NCBI GenBank assembly: GCA_009823505.1 | Contig: VZQC01013986.1 | Span: 904,976 to 968,975 of the forward strand | Origin: Rhizomys pruinosus | Taxonomy: Eukaryota > Chordata > Mammalia > Rodentia > Spalacidae | DNA: 64,000 nt | Direction of reading: 5' to 3' | Part shown: in pieces, positions 9,563-21,703 of the stretch | How positions within the stretch are numbered: the stretch's first letter is position 1 | How the letters are laid out: each line of letters opens with the position of its first letter | Program-made: the position numbers and the translations under genes | Notes under the pieces: model-generated | Seen by the model: the letters and a program-made list of their open reading frames with translations, nothing else | Databases searched by the model: none | What the model was told of the DNA's origin: nothing

Positions 9563-12079
9563 ATTGTCGAAAGGGCAATCTGGAAATCTGTGTATTCTAC
9601 ATACTTATTTGAGGTCTTTACCATATGAAAAAAAAAAAATGAAAAAGAAGAGGAAGATACACAGCTGGGCCCTTGAGAAATGGAGATTATGCTCACCTGT
9701 TAAGTGCTTAACTTAGTACACTTTGTATATATTGTGATGTAAATCAAATTTTGCATGGATTTCAAGTGAATTTCTATTAATCAACCCATTGTAAGCATAA
9801 GCCAAGTGCACATTTCATTTAAAGTTAGATCCTCATTCCTCAGTTACTTAAAGTGTGTTGCTTTTAGGGGCTCAAGGCTAGCAAACTTCCCCCTCCCCCT
9901 TCCTCTCATCACCCTCCCCCTCCCCCTCACCACCCTCAGTAATTTTATTGCTCACTAGTTTGTGTCAGACCCTAATCTAAATAGACTCCTTTTTATTTAA
10001 GCCTCCGACTATAATTCTAACCTTTACAGATGTTTCCCTACCTTTTGAATTTCGACAGAAAATAGGATGTTTTACTCCCTGTGGCAGCACTTGATTACAC
10101 AATGTCTTCCTGTGGTTGATGAATAGGCAGATGGAGGGACAGAAGCTGAGGAGATAGGCAGGTGGTAACTTTTACAGAAGAGTTTTGATGAATATTCTCA
10201 CAGCAAAGACTAGGAAGGGAGAAAAACACCGAGATTAGATACTCTAGCAGAGAGCTTTGAACTCTTCCTTCCCAGTAGACACTCTGGAGGAGAACAGGCA
10301 CTAGGCTGGCGACCCCGGTCAGGGTGCTCTGCTCCACGGGGCTACAGAGGCAGCGACGAGCAGGGAAAATGACTTTTTCAGACTTCCCAGTAAGCTATGC
10401 CTGGTTTTGAAGTTTAGTAATAATAACTAGAGCTAACCAGGACTTTCTCTGCATGAAAGAACCAAGCATGGCTCATTCTCAGAGCTGGTAGACTGAGAGG
10501 CCAGGTCGATACTGCATTATCACTAATCTGTGCATATGTGTTGCTGTTTTGTTGTCATTATTTATTTTCTTTTTGAGATAGGGTTGCATGTTTGCCTTGA
10601 ATCACCATCTTCTTCCTCAACTTCTCCAATGTTTACATTACAGGTATGTACTGCGACAGTAAACTTACATTAGGTGCTGTTATTATATCTTAGTTGAAAA
10701 ACTCTTGCAATCAAAATGTACCTAGAACCATTAGCATGGCTATCAGATCTTGACTGTGTTAGACAATGGACAGCCCTTGGTTCTCAGTATCATTAATCTA
10801 GATGTCACAGAGGAATGGTTTCTTACTCCCTTGCTACCAAATGGGGTAGGACAATTAATTGCTAAAAATCTTAATAAGTTGCTATTTTATCTTTGGCAGT
10901 ATTGGGGAGTAGGCTTCATGCTTATGAAATAAATACTAGCATTGAGCTATCCTAAGAAATGATTAAAAACTAAACAAAATATTGAGCTGCACAGATAGAG
11001 GGAGGATGGAAATAAAGGAAGTGGCCAAGAGAGTGGCGAGGTAGGGAAAGCTATAGAGAGGTTTTCAGTTTTGTGATTCAAAGGCTTGGGGTTTTTTTTC
11101 TTATTTCTCTGTGCTTTGTTGAAATGAATTCATTCAATTTATGGAATTGTAGCTATCATCTTCTCTCACAATTCTCATTTCATGAAGAGTAAAATAAGAA
11201 TAAAATAACATCTATTCTTGGGTACTAAATAAGTACTAAATAAGTACCCAAGAATAAATGTTTCCATTCAAAATGTTATTGCTATTAAATAAACTTTGGG
11301 GAATAATGAAGAAATACCTAAAAGTATATGTTTCATTTCTAAACATGTTAAAGAGGTATACATAGCTATTTGGTTGCTAAGAACAGTACAGTTGAAAAAT
11401 ATCACATCAAATTAACTCATAGAGAAAAGTTTCAGTTGTCTGCTCAGAGACTACTCCAGAATGCAGGATAATATCGAGCCAGCCACCCTGGGTCAAACAG
11501 GGACTGGATTCAGGGCTGTAGACACCATGTTATTTATATGTGAGCTTAATAACCATGTGTTCTTCCAACAGATCTGAGACATCATCTTTACAAATTGTTA
11601 TTGTTGAGATGAAAATTTCAATATGTGATATGAAAAAAACATACTTTCTGAATCCATCCATTGTAGAGATAGCCGAGAGGGTAGCAGCTGTTCTGGATAT
11701 GAAATGCATTTGGATTGAGAATCTGCTATTATGTTCCTGGGTCTACATTATCTCCTCTCAATGACTGCAGCAAAATTAGTTTTATTAACCAGATAATGAG
11801 CACAGTGGTAGACTCTGAAATAGTCGCTGGGGACTGACAGGCTTCTGTCTTTGAATTGCTGCTGGTGTTTTGTTCCAAGGTGAGGTCAACCTAAAGGAGA
11901 AAATATCTTCTTTTGTGGAAAGCCAATTTCAGGTTAAACTCAGGCAGGCTTTGATTGCATAGAGTTCTTAAGGGCAACAAGTTTCTAGAGGGGTATGCTC
12001 AGAGAAGTTAATTTTTAACCTGAATTTCTATTAAATTAAGTGAATGATTCACACTTTACTTTTAAATTCAATAATGTTA
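9563..12079. other. Unassigned AT-rich non-coding sequence
   Basis: No gene is recognised. Contents: a C-rich pyrimidine patch with CCCTCC repeats at about 9889-9937, a possible old B1 trace in reverse near 10572-10660 ('tttttgagatagggttgcat'), and a 13-bp perfect inverted repeat at 11214-11255. Confidence 0.5.
11214..11255. repeat. Perfect inverted repeat (hairpin), 13-bp stem, 16-nt loop
   Basis: attcttgggtact (11214-11226) is the exact reverse complement of agtacccaagaat (11243-11255). The loop is AT-rich. No T-run follows, so it is not terminator-like, and no gene adjoins it. Confidence 0.9.
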
Positions 12080-12208
12080 GTATTCTTTTCTTTAATTTTT
12101 TATTGAGCTTTTGTAATTTCATACAACAGTTCTTAATCAAATTTAGAGCCTTTTCCCCCTCCATGCCCCTCTAATCCCCCACCAGACACACACACACACA
12201 CGCACGCA

Positions 12209-12261
<53 letters not shown>

Positions 12262-12740
12262 CAGTCTCTTATTCTCCAAAACGTGGCCAATTGTGGCCTT
12301 CTGTGTGCATTGAACTCTCTTGTATAAGGAATCTTCTTCACTGGTGAGGACTGAGGGATGCTTTATTTTTCTCTCTACTCCCTGTTCTGTTATGTTCCAT
12401 GAGCCTTAGGTGCAGAGGTTCTACTGTAGATGTGTCACCTAGGGCTGGGCATCTCTCAGATGTATATTCTCTGTGCCTGAGCAGTTGTGGAACTCTGCAC
12501 TAACCTCCATCTGTTGCAATAAGGAGCTTCCCTGATGAGTGGTGCATGTCATGCTTGTCTGTAAATATAAGGACCCATGTTTAGCTTATGCTAAGAAATT
12601 TCATTTGTCTAGAGATATAACAGAGCTAGGGTTTCCTCTAGGATCTGTGTCCTCTCCAGCCATGTGTATTTGGCTGAGTTTACATTACCTCCCATGAGTT
12701 CACTCCCATTGAGAGGGCACTAAGTTCAATTAGGTAGCTG
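12080..12740 (-). mobile_element. L1 3' UTR-like segment, reverse
   Basis: It opens with 'aattttttattgagcttttg' and a C-rich stretch, the usual look of a reverse rodent L1 3' end. It is interrupted by a CA-rich microsatellite and goes on to 'gtggaactctgcactaacct'. The part at 12262-12427 reappears inverted at 13234-13390. The family call is inference. Confidence 0.5.
12186..12260. repeat. (CA)n(CACG)n(CA)n microsatellite
   Basis: About 75 bp of alternating purine-pyrimidine sequence with a central CACG tetranucleotide block. Confidence 0.96.
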
Positions 12741-13390
12741 TTGACTAACCCCCCCAGACAACAGTACCAATACTGCACCAATAGAGGTAGCTTCCTGTGC
12801 TGGGTTGTTATGGTCATTAGGCTTTAGGGCTGGTTGGACCATTGATTGATCTTCTCCTTTGACAGTTTGCATATTATCATCTAGGATTATGAAAGCTAAA
12901 CTTCAGGTAGAAGTTTCCAAATCAATTCCTGCTCCATTGTTCCAAGTCCTGTATCTTAAGTATGTCCTATCTTCAGCAGAAGGGACTTATCTGTTAGTTC
13001 TGGGCAAAAACCAAGAGCTTTGGCAATAGCTTGTGTTATTTTGGGAGTCTCTGGCCATTTTCACCAAAAAGCACTCCAAGGGACCTTCCGGAGGATCTCT
13101 TCCTGTTGTTTGTTCTCTTTTTGGTTTTTTGTGGTTTTTTTTTTTGTGTGTGTGCCACCACACCCGGTTAAAATATTGTTTTAAAAAAGCATTTTTGATA
13201 ATTTTGTATATATCTATATATATAATATATATTAGAACCTCTGCACCTAATTCTCCTGGAACATAACAGAACAAGGGGTAGAGAGAAAAATAATGCATCC
13301 CTCAATTTTCACTAGTGAAGATTCCTTATACAAGAGAGTGCAATGCACACAGAAGGCCACAATTGGCCACTTTTGGAGAATAAGATATAT
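12262..13390. repeat. Inverted repeat arms 12262-12427 and 13234-13390
   Basis: The two arms are reverse complements with roughly one mismatch in ten: for example 'cttctgtgtgcattgaactc' in arm one matches 'gagtgcaatgcacacagaag' read backwards in arm two. The spacer is about 0.8 kb. Either two copies of one repeat inserted head to head, or a local inversion duplication occurred. Confidence 0.88.
13145..13170 (-). mobile_element. B1 SINE 5'-end fragment
   Basis: 'gtgtgccaccacacccgg' preceded by a T-run and GT repeats is the outer end of a reverse B1. Confidence 0.5.
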
Positions 13391-13402
13391 ATATATATAT
13401 AT
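13385..13402. repeat. (AT)n microsatellite
   Basis: Pure AT run at the outer edge of the second inverted-repeat arm. Confidence 0.9.
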
Positions 13403-14721
13403 TGCATTTCTCATGGGTTACAGAGGTGTCACATTTCCTTTGGGTTCCCTAGCCCCACAAGATTCATTCATCTCTATTTTTTCCAATATCCCTCCTCCCT
13501 CCCCAGTCCCAGCACCCCCATTACCCCCACCCTTCCTTCAATAACACCGGATTCCCACCATCCCCTCCTGATTTCCCTCCCCCCACACACTGTGGCTCCT
13601 TGCATGTCCCTCCCTCCCCCTCCTCCCACCTGAACACTTCCAGTTTCCTTACCTCCCCCCTGGTAACATCTGTTCCCTACTAGCCCCCTCTTTCTGGTTC
13701 TTTTTATTACTTTACCTCCTTGTAATCTTATTTGTCATTATTATATTTCACTAACAGAAATTGTCTGTTTAGTATGGAGTGGCTGGGAAAAGCCATATCC
13801 CATTTCTAGCCCAATCATCATTCTGATCTGTGTGATTAGCAGGACCAAAACTATCTGAAATATACATAAGGACCAACTGAAAAAAATAATTTTTTAAAAG
13901 TAGAATTAATGGTCAAGTTCACAAAAACTCAACTTTTTAAAGGAAAATAGGGTTTTATTCCTAAGTGCATTGAACTGTAGAGGACTTAGGTTAATTTGCT
14001 AATTTAGACATTGCATGGACTATACTCAGAAGTATAATAGGTGTGTTTTTCCTTGCAAATTTTGTCTCTGACAACAATGTGAACACCTATTGAAAATTAT
14101 GCTTACAGAAGCCTGTAACTAAAATGTTAATCAATAATCAGCACCCTCACTTAATAAATAGATTGACTATTAGAAAGATGAAACATAGGAGCGAAGTTAG
14201 GACTAGGATGGAGGTCATTTAACCCCTGTACAGTTCATATTCTTTCTCCTTATTGGTCATTCACTCATTCTACAATGTTGACTATAAACAAGGTTATTAC
14301 TGAGATCAGTATAGGGAATAAAATAAAAAATAAAGAGTTTATATTCCATTGGAATAAAGTGGCATGTGATTTGAAATAAGTGAGTAAAACAAATTTTTTA
14401 AGATTCTTAAAAGACCAATTTCACTTATTTTTGAAAGAAGGTATTTTAGATGGACATAATTATGATAAAGAAAATATAATAAGCTAGCAGCATAGAAGTG
14501 CCTTCAGAATGGTTACTGAGCAACTTGGGAGAATGTTTAAATACTTAAGGGCAAGGAAGGGCTTCCTGAAGACCTCCTTATGTGACTGAATTGTGACTGG
14601 GGTCTAGGGCTGTTCATATGTATTGAATTTATGGGCACTGTTTGATTCTTTGCTTTACTTATAGAGATGTGACAGAGAGGCAGGCAGTGTAGAAAAGAGC
14701 TAAGGCAAAGCTGTTGGTTCT
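13403..14721. other. Unassigned: pyrimidine-rich block then AT-rich DNA
   Basis: Positions 13480-13690 are strongly C/T-rich with many CCTCC and CCACC runs. The rest is AT-rich. I see no gene or clear repeat. Confidence 0.45.
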
Positions 14722-15139
14722 CATCATGGTTTGAATCTTAAATTTCCCTCTAATACTTGTGTACTGAAGGCTGAGTCCTCAGGATAGCAGTGTTCAGAGC
14801 TGGGGACTCTGAGAGAGATGTGACTGTATCAGGAGGATTTCCTTTAATCACAGACTCAGCTTAGTGAACTGCTGAGGTGGGGGAAGCTGAGGACTTGGGA
14901 CTGAATGAAGGATGTGGGTCACTGGAGCGTAGCCCTGCCCAGCTTTCTGGAGGAGCATGTTTTGTCCTTTTTTGTCTCCCCTCCCTTCTGCTCTACCCAG
15001 GAGCCGCTCTTCTTTCCTCTCTCCTTTCTTCTCCCCCGCCCTACCATAATGTGGAACCGTAAGCCGAAATCTATTTCTCCTCCTTCAAGGTCGACTTCTC
15101 AGGTATTTGTCACAGTAATTAAAAGCTGGCTAATATAGT
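14722..15139 (+). mobile_element. MaLR-like or related LTR
   Basis: The block begins 'catggtttgaatcttaaatt', has a C/T-rich middle and ends 'ggaaccgtaagccgaaatct', 'ttgtcacagtaattaaaagc', 'tggctaatatag', an arrangement typical of rodent MaLR-type LTR ends. It is diverged. Confidence 0.5.
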
Positions 15140-16123
15140 ATTATCCTTGGGATGAATTATCTTTTTTTCTAAGGTCTTTGGGAGACTCCATTTGGATGTG
15201 AAAGAGGCCTGTTTAGAGAAAGAATATGGACAAAAAGCAGGAAGAATCTATACAAATACATACATCAACTGCTCCCAAAACTGACTAGAGAGAGCCTATT
15301 CTGACAATTTCATGATTGCCTCATGGGAACTCCATTGACATGCCCAGAACATTCTACCAGAGTAATTATTTATGGCATAGGATGAAGATGAACTCTTCAC
15401 CAACAGGATTGTCAGATGAGGACACAGAGTTTTCCAGAAAAAAAATATTTATTTTTTTTCCACTTATCTCAGTTTTAAGAGGCAAAAATCTTGTGAAAAC
15501 AAATTAAATATGCAACTGACAGAGCTAGCTAAGACTATATTTCAGTGAGCTTATGCTAACTCTGGTTAAAAGAACAAAATAAAATTCCAGTTTAAAAAAT
15601 TCAAGAGAAATTCTAACTAGACCAGTTCTATATGCTCTGATGGGGAAAAGGTATTCCATATTTCCCTTTCCAAAACACAGTCTTTTATAAACACTATTAG
15701 ATTAATTTAGATCAGTGATCCATAAGCTAGTTGTCAAATATAGATATTAATTATTCTTCAGATGAGTCATTCCAAGGCTTTCAGATTTTACAGACCACTA
15801 GTACTATATTTTTCTCCATTGGGAGCATCAATAAAAGACTTCTAGATTTGAATTTTGCTAAAAGGTGTATTTGTTAAAGTCCACTACTTCCTAGAAACAT
15901 TGCCTTTTGTTGAAAACACAAAAGCACATAACCACAGAAACATGCACTAGACTTTCTGAGGAAGACCTCGTTAAACAAGCATAAAACTCAGCCATAGAAC
16001 TTAATGTCTAGAAATTATAACAAGTTAGTAGAAAAATAAGACATTTCAGTAGCAAAGCACAGAGTCTGGCACCAGTAATCACTTAAAAAGCATTAATTGT
16101 TGAATAGAATCAAATTCAATTTT
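15140..16123. other. Unassigned AT-rich non-coding sequence
   Basis: No gene or repeat is recognised. Composition is uniformly AT-rich. Confidence 0.45.
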
Positions 16124-16238
16124 TTAGCTATTGAGGCAGAATCTCATGTAGTCCAGGCTGACCTTTGCTTGCTATGTAGTGGAAGATGACTTTGAATTCC
16201 CACTCTTTCCACCTCAACCTGCTGAGACCTGGGATCAC

Positions 16239-16295
<57 letters not shown>

Positions 16296-16322
16296 TGTGT
16301 GTGTGTGTGTGTCCACACCCAG
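16124..16322 (-). mobile_element. Old B1-like SINE expanded by a (GT)n tract
   Basis: The remnant 'ctcatgtagtccaggctgac' to 'ctgggatcacaggtgtgtg' is a diverged reverse B1. The GT microsatellite at 16241-16312 sits exactly where the 'ggtgtgtgccaccac' segment of B1 would be, and 'ccacacccag' resumes after it. The microsatellite probably grew from that seed. Confidence 0.7.
16241..16312. repeat. (GT)n microsatellite
   Basis: 36 dinucleotides, with one GTAT interruption near 16289. Confidence 0.97.
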
Positions 16323-16394
16323 AAGCTATATCTTTTGTCTTTTAAGGGAATCTTTAATGACTACACACAGTATACAAAGATATTCAGATACAGT

Positions 16395-16615
16395 GGGGCT
16401 GGAAATATGCCTCAGTGGTTAAGCACACTAACTGTTTTTGCAGAGGACCAGGCAGATTCCCAGCATCCACATGGTGGCTAACAACCATCTGTAACTCCAG
16501 TTCCAGGGGATCCAACACCCTCTTCTGACCTCCATGAACATTGCACAAGCAGATGCACTTACATACATGCAGGCAATACACTTATACAGTAAAAAAAATA
16601 AATAAACATTTAAAA
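16395..16615 (+). mobile_element. B3-type SINE with TSD
   Basis: 'ggggctggaaatatgcctca' to 'gcaggcaatacacttataca' plus an A-rich tail. Flank aaagatattcaga occurs at 16376-16388 and 16616-16628. It is the short form without the 17-bp duplication. Confidence 0.9.
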
Positions 16616-17191
16616 AAAGATATTCAGAATCTGGTTTCATTTACTCGTGTACTTTCAAGCTGTGGCCTCATACTCTGCTTTGCTTTTCCCCTGAATCTAG
16701 GACTCCAGGTGTCTGCCAGAGCAAATCTTCCGGTGCTGGAATTTCCCAGATATGTTCGTGGGAACCCATAGGGTAGCATTGTGCTTCACATGCATGTGTA
16801 AGTGGTGTGCGTTCCTGACTGTACTTCTTATTGCCTGGAAGTTTTCACCAAGTACAAAAGCCTGGTTCTTATTTCCAAAGACTTTGATGTAATTTCTCTT
16901 GGGACAAAACTAGACATGGATATTTTCTAAACTCTCTAGGATACCCTAATTAGAGCATAAGCATAGTTGACATGAATCTTTAAAATAATCATGGTGCCTT
17001 CAATGCTTGCTCTCTTAGTTTTTACTTCCTTAAGCACAAACTGATAACATTACAAATGGAAACTGCAAATCCCTGTTTGATGCTATTTGTTTTGGTTTAA
17101 GTATATAAAAGAAGAATGTATTATGCAAAGAAAAAGATACCTCATAGAGCCTTCATTTTTAGTTTGGAGAGATTGTTTAAAAATGACTTTG

Positions 17192-17338
17192 GGCTGGGTG
17201 TTGTGGCACAGTGAACCTTTGATCCCAGGACTTGGGAGGCAGAGGCGAGCCGATCTCTGTAAGTTCAAGGCCAGCCTGGTCTATATACCAAGTTCCAGGC
17301 CAGCTGTGGCTATAGGGAACCCTGTCTGAAAAAGACCG
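17192..17338 (+). mobile_element. B1 SINE with TSD
   Basis: B1 from 'ggctgggtgttgtggcacag' to 'aaccctgtctgaaaaag'. TSD aaaaatgactttg at 17179-17191 and 17339-17351. Confidence 0.93.
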
Positions 17339-17659
17339 AAAAATGACTTTGATGATGTGGTTTGGTATACCAGGGTGAAAGGCACAATGTAATGAAGACA
17401 GCACTCTGTGCAGGGACTAACAGCCTGCTCTGAGGAGTGTGGGTCAATCAGTAAAGAGAAAACTGACTCTATTGGACCATATACTCTGGGAAGTACTAGG
17501 GAAACAAGGAACGCCTTCCATTTGCATGGCATTGGTGCAAACATCAGCTAAATGTCTTCAGATTTCAAATAATGTTAGAATGAAGGGAAAATTATAATGG
17601 CTGTCTCTAGGTATGGGGGAAAAGTAAGGCTTGGATTCACAGTTCAGTGAACCTCACAA

Positions 17660-17840
17660 GTATGCCACTGAGTGAGTGTACTGGGAAGTGCCGAAATGGG
17701 AACCACCTATTTCAAATCAGATGCCCAGGGACAGAGTGGGAAGTCACAGCTCTTAGTCCTGATCCTATGAGCAGCAGGCCCAGGCCAGATATTCTCCAGT
17801 GCATGAGCAATAGACAACAATACTTAGAAAATTTAACATA
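17660..17840 (-). repeat. 3' LTR-like remnant of the ERV
   Basis: The core 'cccagggacagagtgggaag' and its surroundings, about 150 bp, recur in the same orientation at 22.11-22.27 kb with moderate divergence. The pair flanks the pol remnant, as LTRs would. A TATA-like 'ctcatataaaaagg' on the minus strand near 18438-18451 suggests that the LTR may extend to about 18.5 kb; that extension is inference. Confidence 0.65.
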
Positions 17841-19117
17841 GTTTCAGACCCATTCTGGCCTCAGTGGGTGTGGCGTCATGGGGCCTTCTAGCCTATGTGA
17901 CAGGGGCCATGCACAAGGGTCTCCAACCTTCATGGCATCAAAGGGGTGGGGGCATATGTTGGAATCCCAAGGAGGAAGCATATTTATGGAAGCCAAACCG
18001 AAGATTATTCACCTGTTTTCTCAAGCAAACAAGAGGGCTGCTTTCCCAGGTAAATCAGGATTTGTTTTCTTTAGCCATGAGTGGAACCGGTTTTCTCAGG
18101 CTAGCTGCTCTGGGGGTTTTCCTCAATTAATTTTTACTTTTCTTCCTTAATGATTTCAGTTTTCCTCATTATTTTCCCCTTTTGATCCTATTGGATTTAT
18201 GGAAGGGGCACCACTTCCTGGCATATCTTCCACATGAACTGGTTGATAGTTCTGGAGCATCTGCTCTGTACCGCCTCTAGGCTAGAGGAGATGAACTGAG
18301 TTAGCATGTTAAGGATTCAGGGACCGAACATGCGAGCCAGAAAGAGTGTGAGCTGAGGGCCAGCCAACGAGGGGAGCCGGGGCACCCGATGCCCAACACT
18401 GCTCCACCAGTTCCAGGAATCTACTAGTTCCTGTCTCCTTTTTATATGAGATGTGGGGGGCAGGAAGGGGCTCTTTGGGAAGAACAGTAGGAAATTCCAC
18501 ACCACATTCCTAATGTGTCTGTCACATAAGTCTTTCCTTTACCAAGACAGTAGCAGGAACCTGATTGACACATGTATCAATCAGGCTGGTTGTTCCATGA
18601 AGGAAGGTAGTACTGCCAATAAGTGCATTATGGGTAAGGGGTGTATCTCATTTGGGTTTAATAAGGCACAGGCTAGTATAAAAAGCAGACGACCCCTCCA
18701 AACAGGCCATTGTACTTATGTAGAACCTGCCTCACATAATTCTTTATGATATTGGCTCCATCCATTTGAGCTATCTCAGTCAGACCTACAGAAAACAGTA
18801 AGGTTAACAATGTCACTAGGTCGAAGTAAACAGTGTGACATTTTGATCATAAGCCCTTGGCATTCCCATTGAAGTCTTTGTGCTTCTACCATTAGTCAGC
18901 CTCTAGTTTGTGACTGAAGCAGTGTAGGGTCCTCGGGTGCTGACTATAGTCCTCCAGCTTCTGCAATGCAGATTGATCAGGTTCTGGTGTGGTCAAAGCA
19001 GGGCAGAGGGCATGAAAGGTGACCCTGAGAGTTTCTCAGGGTTCGCAGTTGCTTTCTGTCAGAGGAGTCATTCAGCTGGGACAGGAGCCCTTACCTGGGA
19101 TGAGGAACCCAGGCATC
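17841..19117 (-). other. ERV 3' portion, unassigned (env/U3 position)
   Basis: Following pol on the minus strand, this is where env and U3 would lie. No env motif is recognisable and no long frame is open. The last bases, 19090-19117, continue the integrase C-terminus beyond the SINE. Confidence 0.4.
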
Positions 19118-19133
19118 TAGACCTGCAACTTTT

Positions 19134-19346
19134 TAAAAAATGTATTATGTGTATGAGTGTACTATCTGCATGTAGGTTGGTGCACCTGTTTCGTGCAATG
19201 CCTCGGAGGTCAGAAGAGGGTGTTGGATTCCCCTGGAACTATAGTTAAAGATGATTCTTAGCCTCCATGTGGGTGCTGGGAATCAAACTCTGGTGCTCTG
19301 CAAGAGCAGTCTGCGCTCTTAACCATTGAGCCATCTCTCTAGCCTC
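19134..19346 (-). mobile_element. B3-type SINE inserted in ERV integrase, with TSD
   Basis: Reverse B3 without the 17-bp duplication ('ggaggtcagaagagggtgtt' to 'gccatctctctagcctc'). Flanks tagacctgcaactttt (19118-19133) and tagacctgtaactttt (19347-19362) are a TSD with one mismatch. The insertion splits the end of the provirus pol gene and so postdates it. Confidence 0.93.
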
Positions 19347-19362
19347 TAGACCTGTAACTTTT

Positions 19363-21212
19363 AAGGCTGTGGGAGTGGTTAGAAACACGTGGTAGGGTCC
19401 CTTCCAGGTGGAATTGAAGGGTGCCAAATGGCAATCCTTCATCCATATAAGGTCTCCTGGCTTTGGGGGATGTACTGGATACTTCTGGGCATGGGAAGCC
19501 TCTCTGGCACCCTTGATGTAACTGGGCTATGGTAGACAAAAGCTGCTGATGAGCATGGATCTCTAAGTTCCTCATTTCCCTTTCATCCCTGAAGATTCTT
19601 ATGAGGAGATGGGGGTCTACCAAACAGAATCTCATAAAGTAAGAGCTTAATTCCTGGACAAGATGACCATCTCGGCCTTAACACCCTGCTGAAGTCCACA
19701 GCAATTGGGAATCCTGTCAAAACTTACTCAGGACTAGTTTATACGCTCCATTTCCTCTGAGCTCTGAAGCTGGTAAGCCATATGCAAGTTCCATTTAAAT
19801 TTTCAGGGTCTTTGCTAGTCCTTGTGGGACCTCAGCCATAAAGGCAAGCCCATTGTCTGACCCAGCTGGGGTAGACATTCCATACCAGGGCAAAAGTTCA
19901 ATCAGCAAAACTTGTTATTTCCTTGGCCCTTTCAGTCCTGGTAGGATGTTTCTCCACCCAGCCAGAGTAAGTATGCTCAGCAACGGGCAGGTGTTTATCT
20001 CCCATCGGGTGGCAGTTCAGTAAAGTCTATCTCTAGATCTTCAAGTGGGCTCTGACCAGTGCTCTGTACTCCCGTGTCTGGGAGGGCCCTGGCTTGGATT
20101 GTTGCTAGGTCAAGTTTGGCATCTCTGGGCTCTGTCCCACAAATCGTAGGGAGTCTGGGGACATGGTAAGTCCGGTTTCTAGAGTCTCTACTGCTGTCCT
20201 CCCATATGAATGTCTTCTTGGATTTGATGAACCAAAGGTTAGCCCAGATGACGTGGGACAGAACCACGCGTGTCAGGGAGGGGCCACCAGAGTTCTTTGC
20301 TTCTTTCTTGTCTCGTCCCATCCGGGCCTCCTGTTCTTGTCTGTAGCTTAGATGTTTGGGAAGGTCTGAAGTCCTTAGGGTTCTGCTGGGAGGAACCTGT
20401 GGCACTTTTATTGCCGCTACTTGCCTTGTTTCCTCAGCCCCTCCTCGGTTCCCTTTGGCCATGGAGACCCCTTTCCGATGTCTCAGACAGTGGAAGGCAG
20501 CAAAGCTGCTGGGTCCAAACTGCTCCTAGGAGACAAAAATATTCCAGTTTGATTTTTGACTGCTTTTTCTCTGGCAGTGAGTAGCCCTCTCTCCTTATAG
20601 GGGGCTCTGTGCAATTGAGGGCAGCAAAAGCATATCTTGAGTCATTGTAAATGTTTGCCCTTTGCTTTTCTCCAGGGCCCTGATTAGGGCTAACAGCTCT
20701 GTTCCCTGAGCTGACCGTGCCATAGACAAGAAATCTGACCATTATTTCATGTTACCACTGTGTATCCTGACAGATGCTCTCCCTTCAGGAGGAAGCTGTT
20801 GGCGTCTATGTAGATCTGGGGCGGGCAGAGCTTGACCTGTGAAATCTAGGGCCCCAAATGCCATTTCCTTTTTATGGACAAACAGATTAAATTCTAGGGT
20901 TGTGTCAGGGAGTTCCAAAGCCAATGCTTCCAGCAGGGCCTTCTTAAGAATCAGAAAGGCATCTCGTTGTCCTTGTCCCCCTTTAAACAGATCTTTTCCT
21001 CCTGCCTCCTTGGTGACTTCATAGAGGGGCTAGATTATTAATGAGTATTTATGTATTCAAATAGGACAGAAGGCAGCTGCTCTCAGAAACTCTCTGATCT
21101 ATCTCTGGGCTTTTTTGGGAAGAAGATGACATAAATTGTTCTTTGTGTTCAGGTACCAAGGCCCAGTGTGCTTTGAAGACAAAAATCCCCAAGTATTTCA
21201 TTTATTTTGGCA
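19363..21212 (-). pseudogene. pol: ERV pol remnant: RT thumb/connection, RNase H, integrase
   Basis: Read on the minus strand from high to low coordinates. A 'KYLGIFVF' block near 21.2 kb and 'ALELPDTTLEFNLFV' near 20.9 kb match the reverse transcriptase thumb and connection. 'YNDSRYAFA' near 20.65 kb is an RNase H motif. 'DLEIDFTELPP' near 20.03 kb carries the first integrase core acidic residue, 'SDNGLA' at 19841-19860 carries the second, and 'YEILFGRPP' near 19.62 kb and 'TWKGPYHVFLTTPTALKV' near 19.4 kb belong to the core end and C-terminal domain. The pieces lie in different frames with stops between them, and the integrase zinc-binding region is eroded. The polymerase active site is absent. 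The copy cannot make a working enzyme. Confidence 0.88.
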
Positions 21213-21230
21213 TATTTCCGCCCTTTTTTG

Positions 21231-21381
21231 GGAAGGGGTATTTTTGAGACAGTGTCTCCCTTTAGTCCCAGCTGGCCTGGAGCTCACTCTGTAGACCAGG
21301 CTGGCCTTGAACTCACAGAGATCTACCTGCCTCTGCCTCCCGAATGCTAGGGTTAAAGGCGTGCGCCACCATGCCTGGCTG
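21231..21381 (-). mobile_element. B1 SINE inserted in ERV, with TSD
   Basis: Reverse B1 from 'tttttgagacagtgtctccc' to 'gcgccaccatgcctggc'. Flanks tatttccgcccttttttg (21213-21230) and tatttctgcctttttg (21382-21397) are near-identical. It separates the gag-like from the pol remnant of the provirus. Confidence 0.88.
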
Positions 21382-21397
21382 TATTTCTGCCTTTTTG

Positions 21398-21651
21398 AGG
21401 CACGTCCTCTGTCCAGCCTTTTAGCACTGCCCTGGAAAAAATTTCTTTGTCCCACCTGCTGCACCCCTCATAGGAAATTCGATTCCACTTGGCATGTGAC
21501 AAATTTGTATAATGTCCCAAACCCAGATCTGACTTACAGGGAGGAACTGAGTTCACCAGAGTCAGACAGCACCTTACAGACTTGTGAGGCTGTCACAGAA
21601 CCACAGGTTTGAGGCCCATTCAGACTCCATAGCTTGGCAGTCATGGAGCCT

Positions 21652-21703
<52 letters not shown>

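Noticed and set aside
11214..11255. Hairpin as terminator or small-RNA precursor
   Set aside because: The stem is only 13 bp with a 16-nt AT loop, no T-run follows and no transcript is implied.
13033..13266. Frames of 77-103 codons on both strands near 13.0-13.3 kb
   Set aside because: They run through a B1 fragment, an AT microsatellite and an inverted-repeat arm; no coding signal beyond openness.
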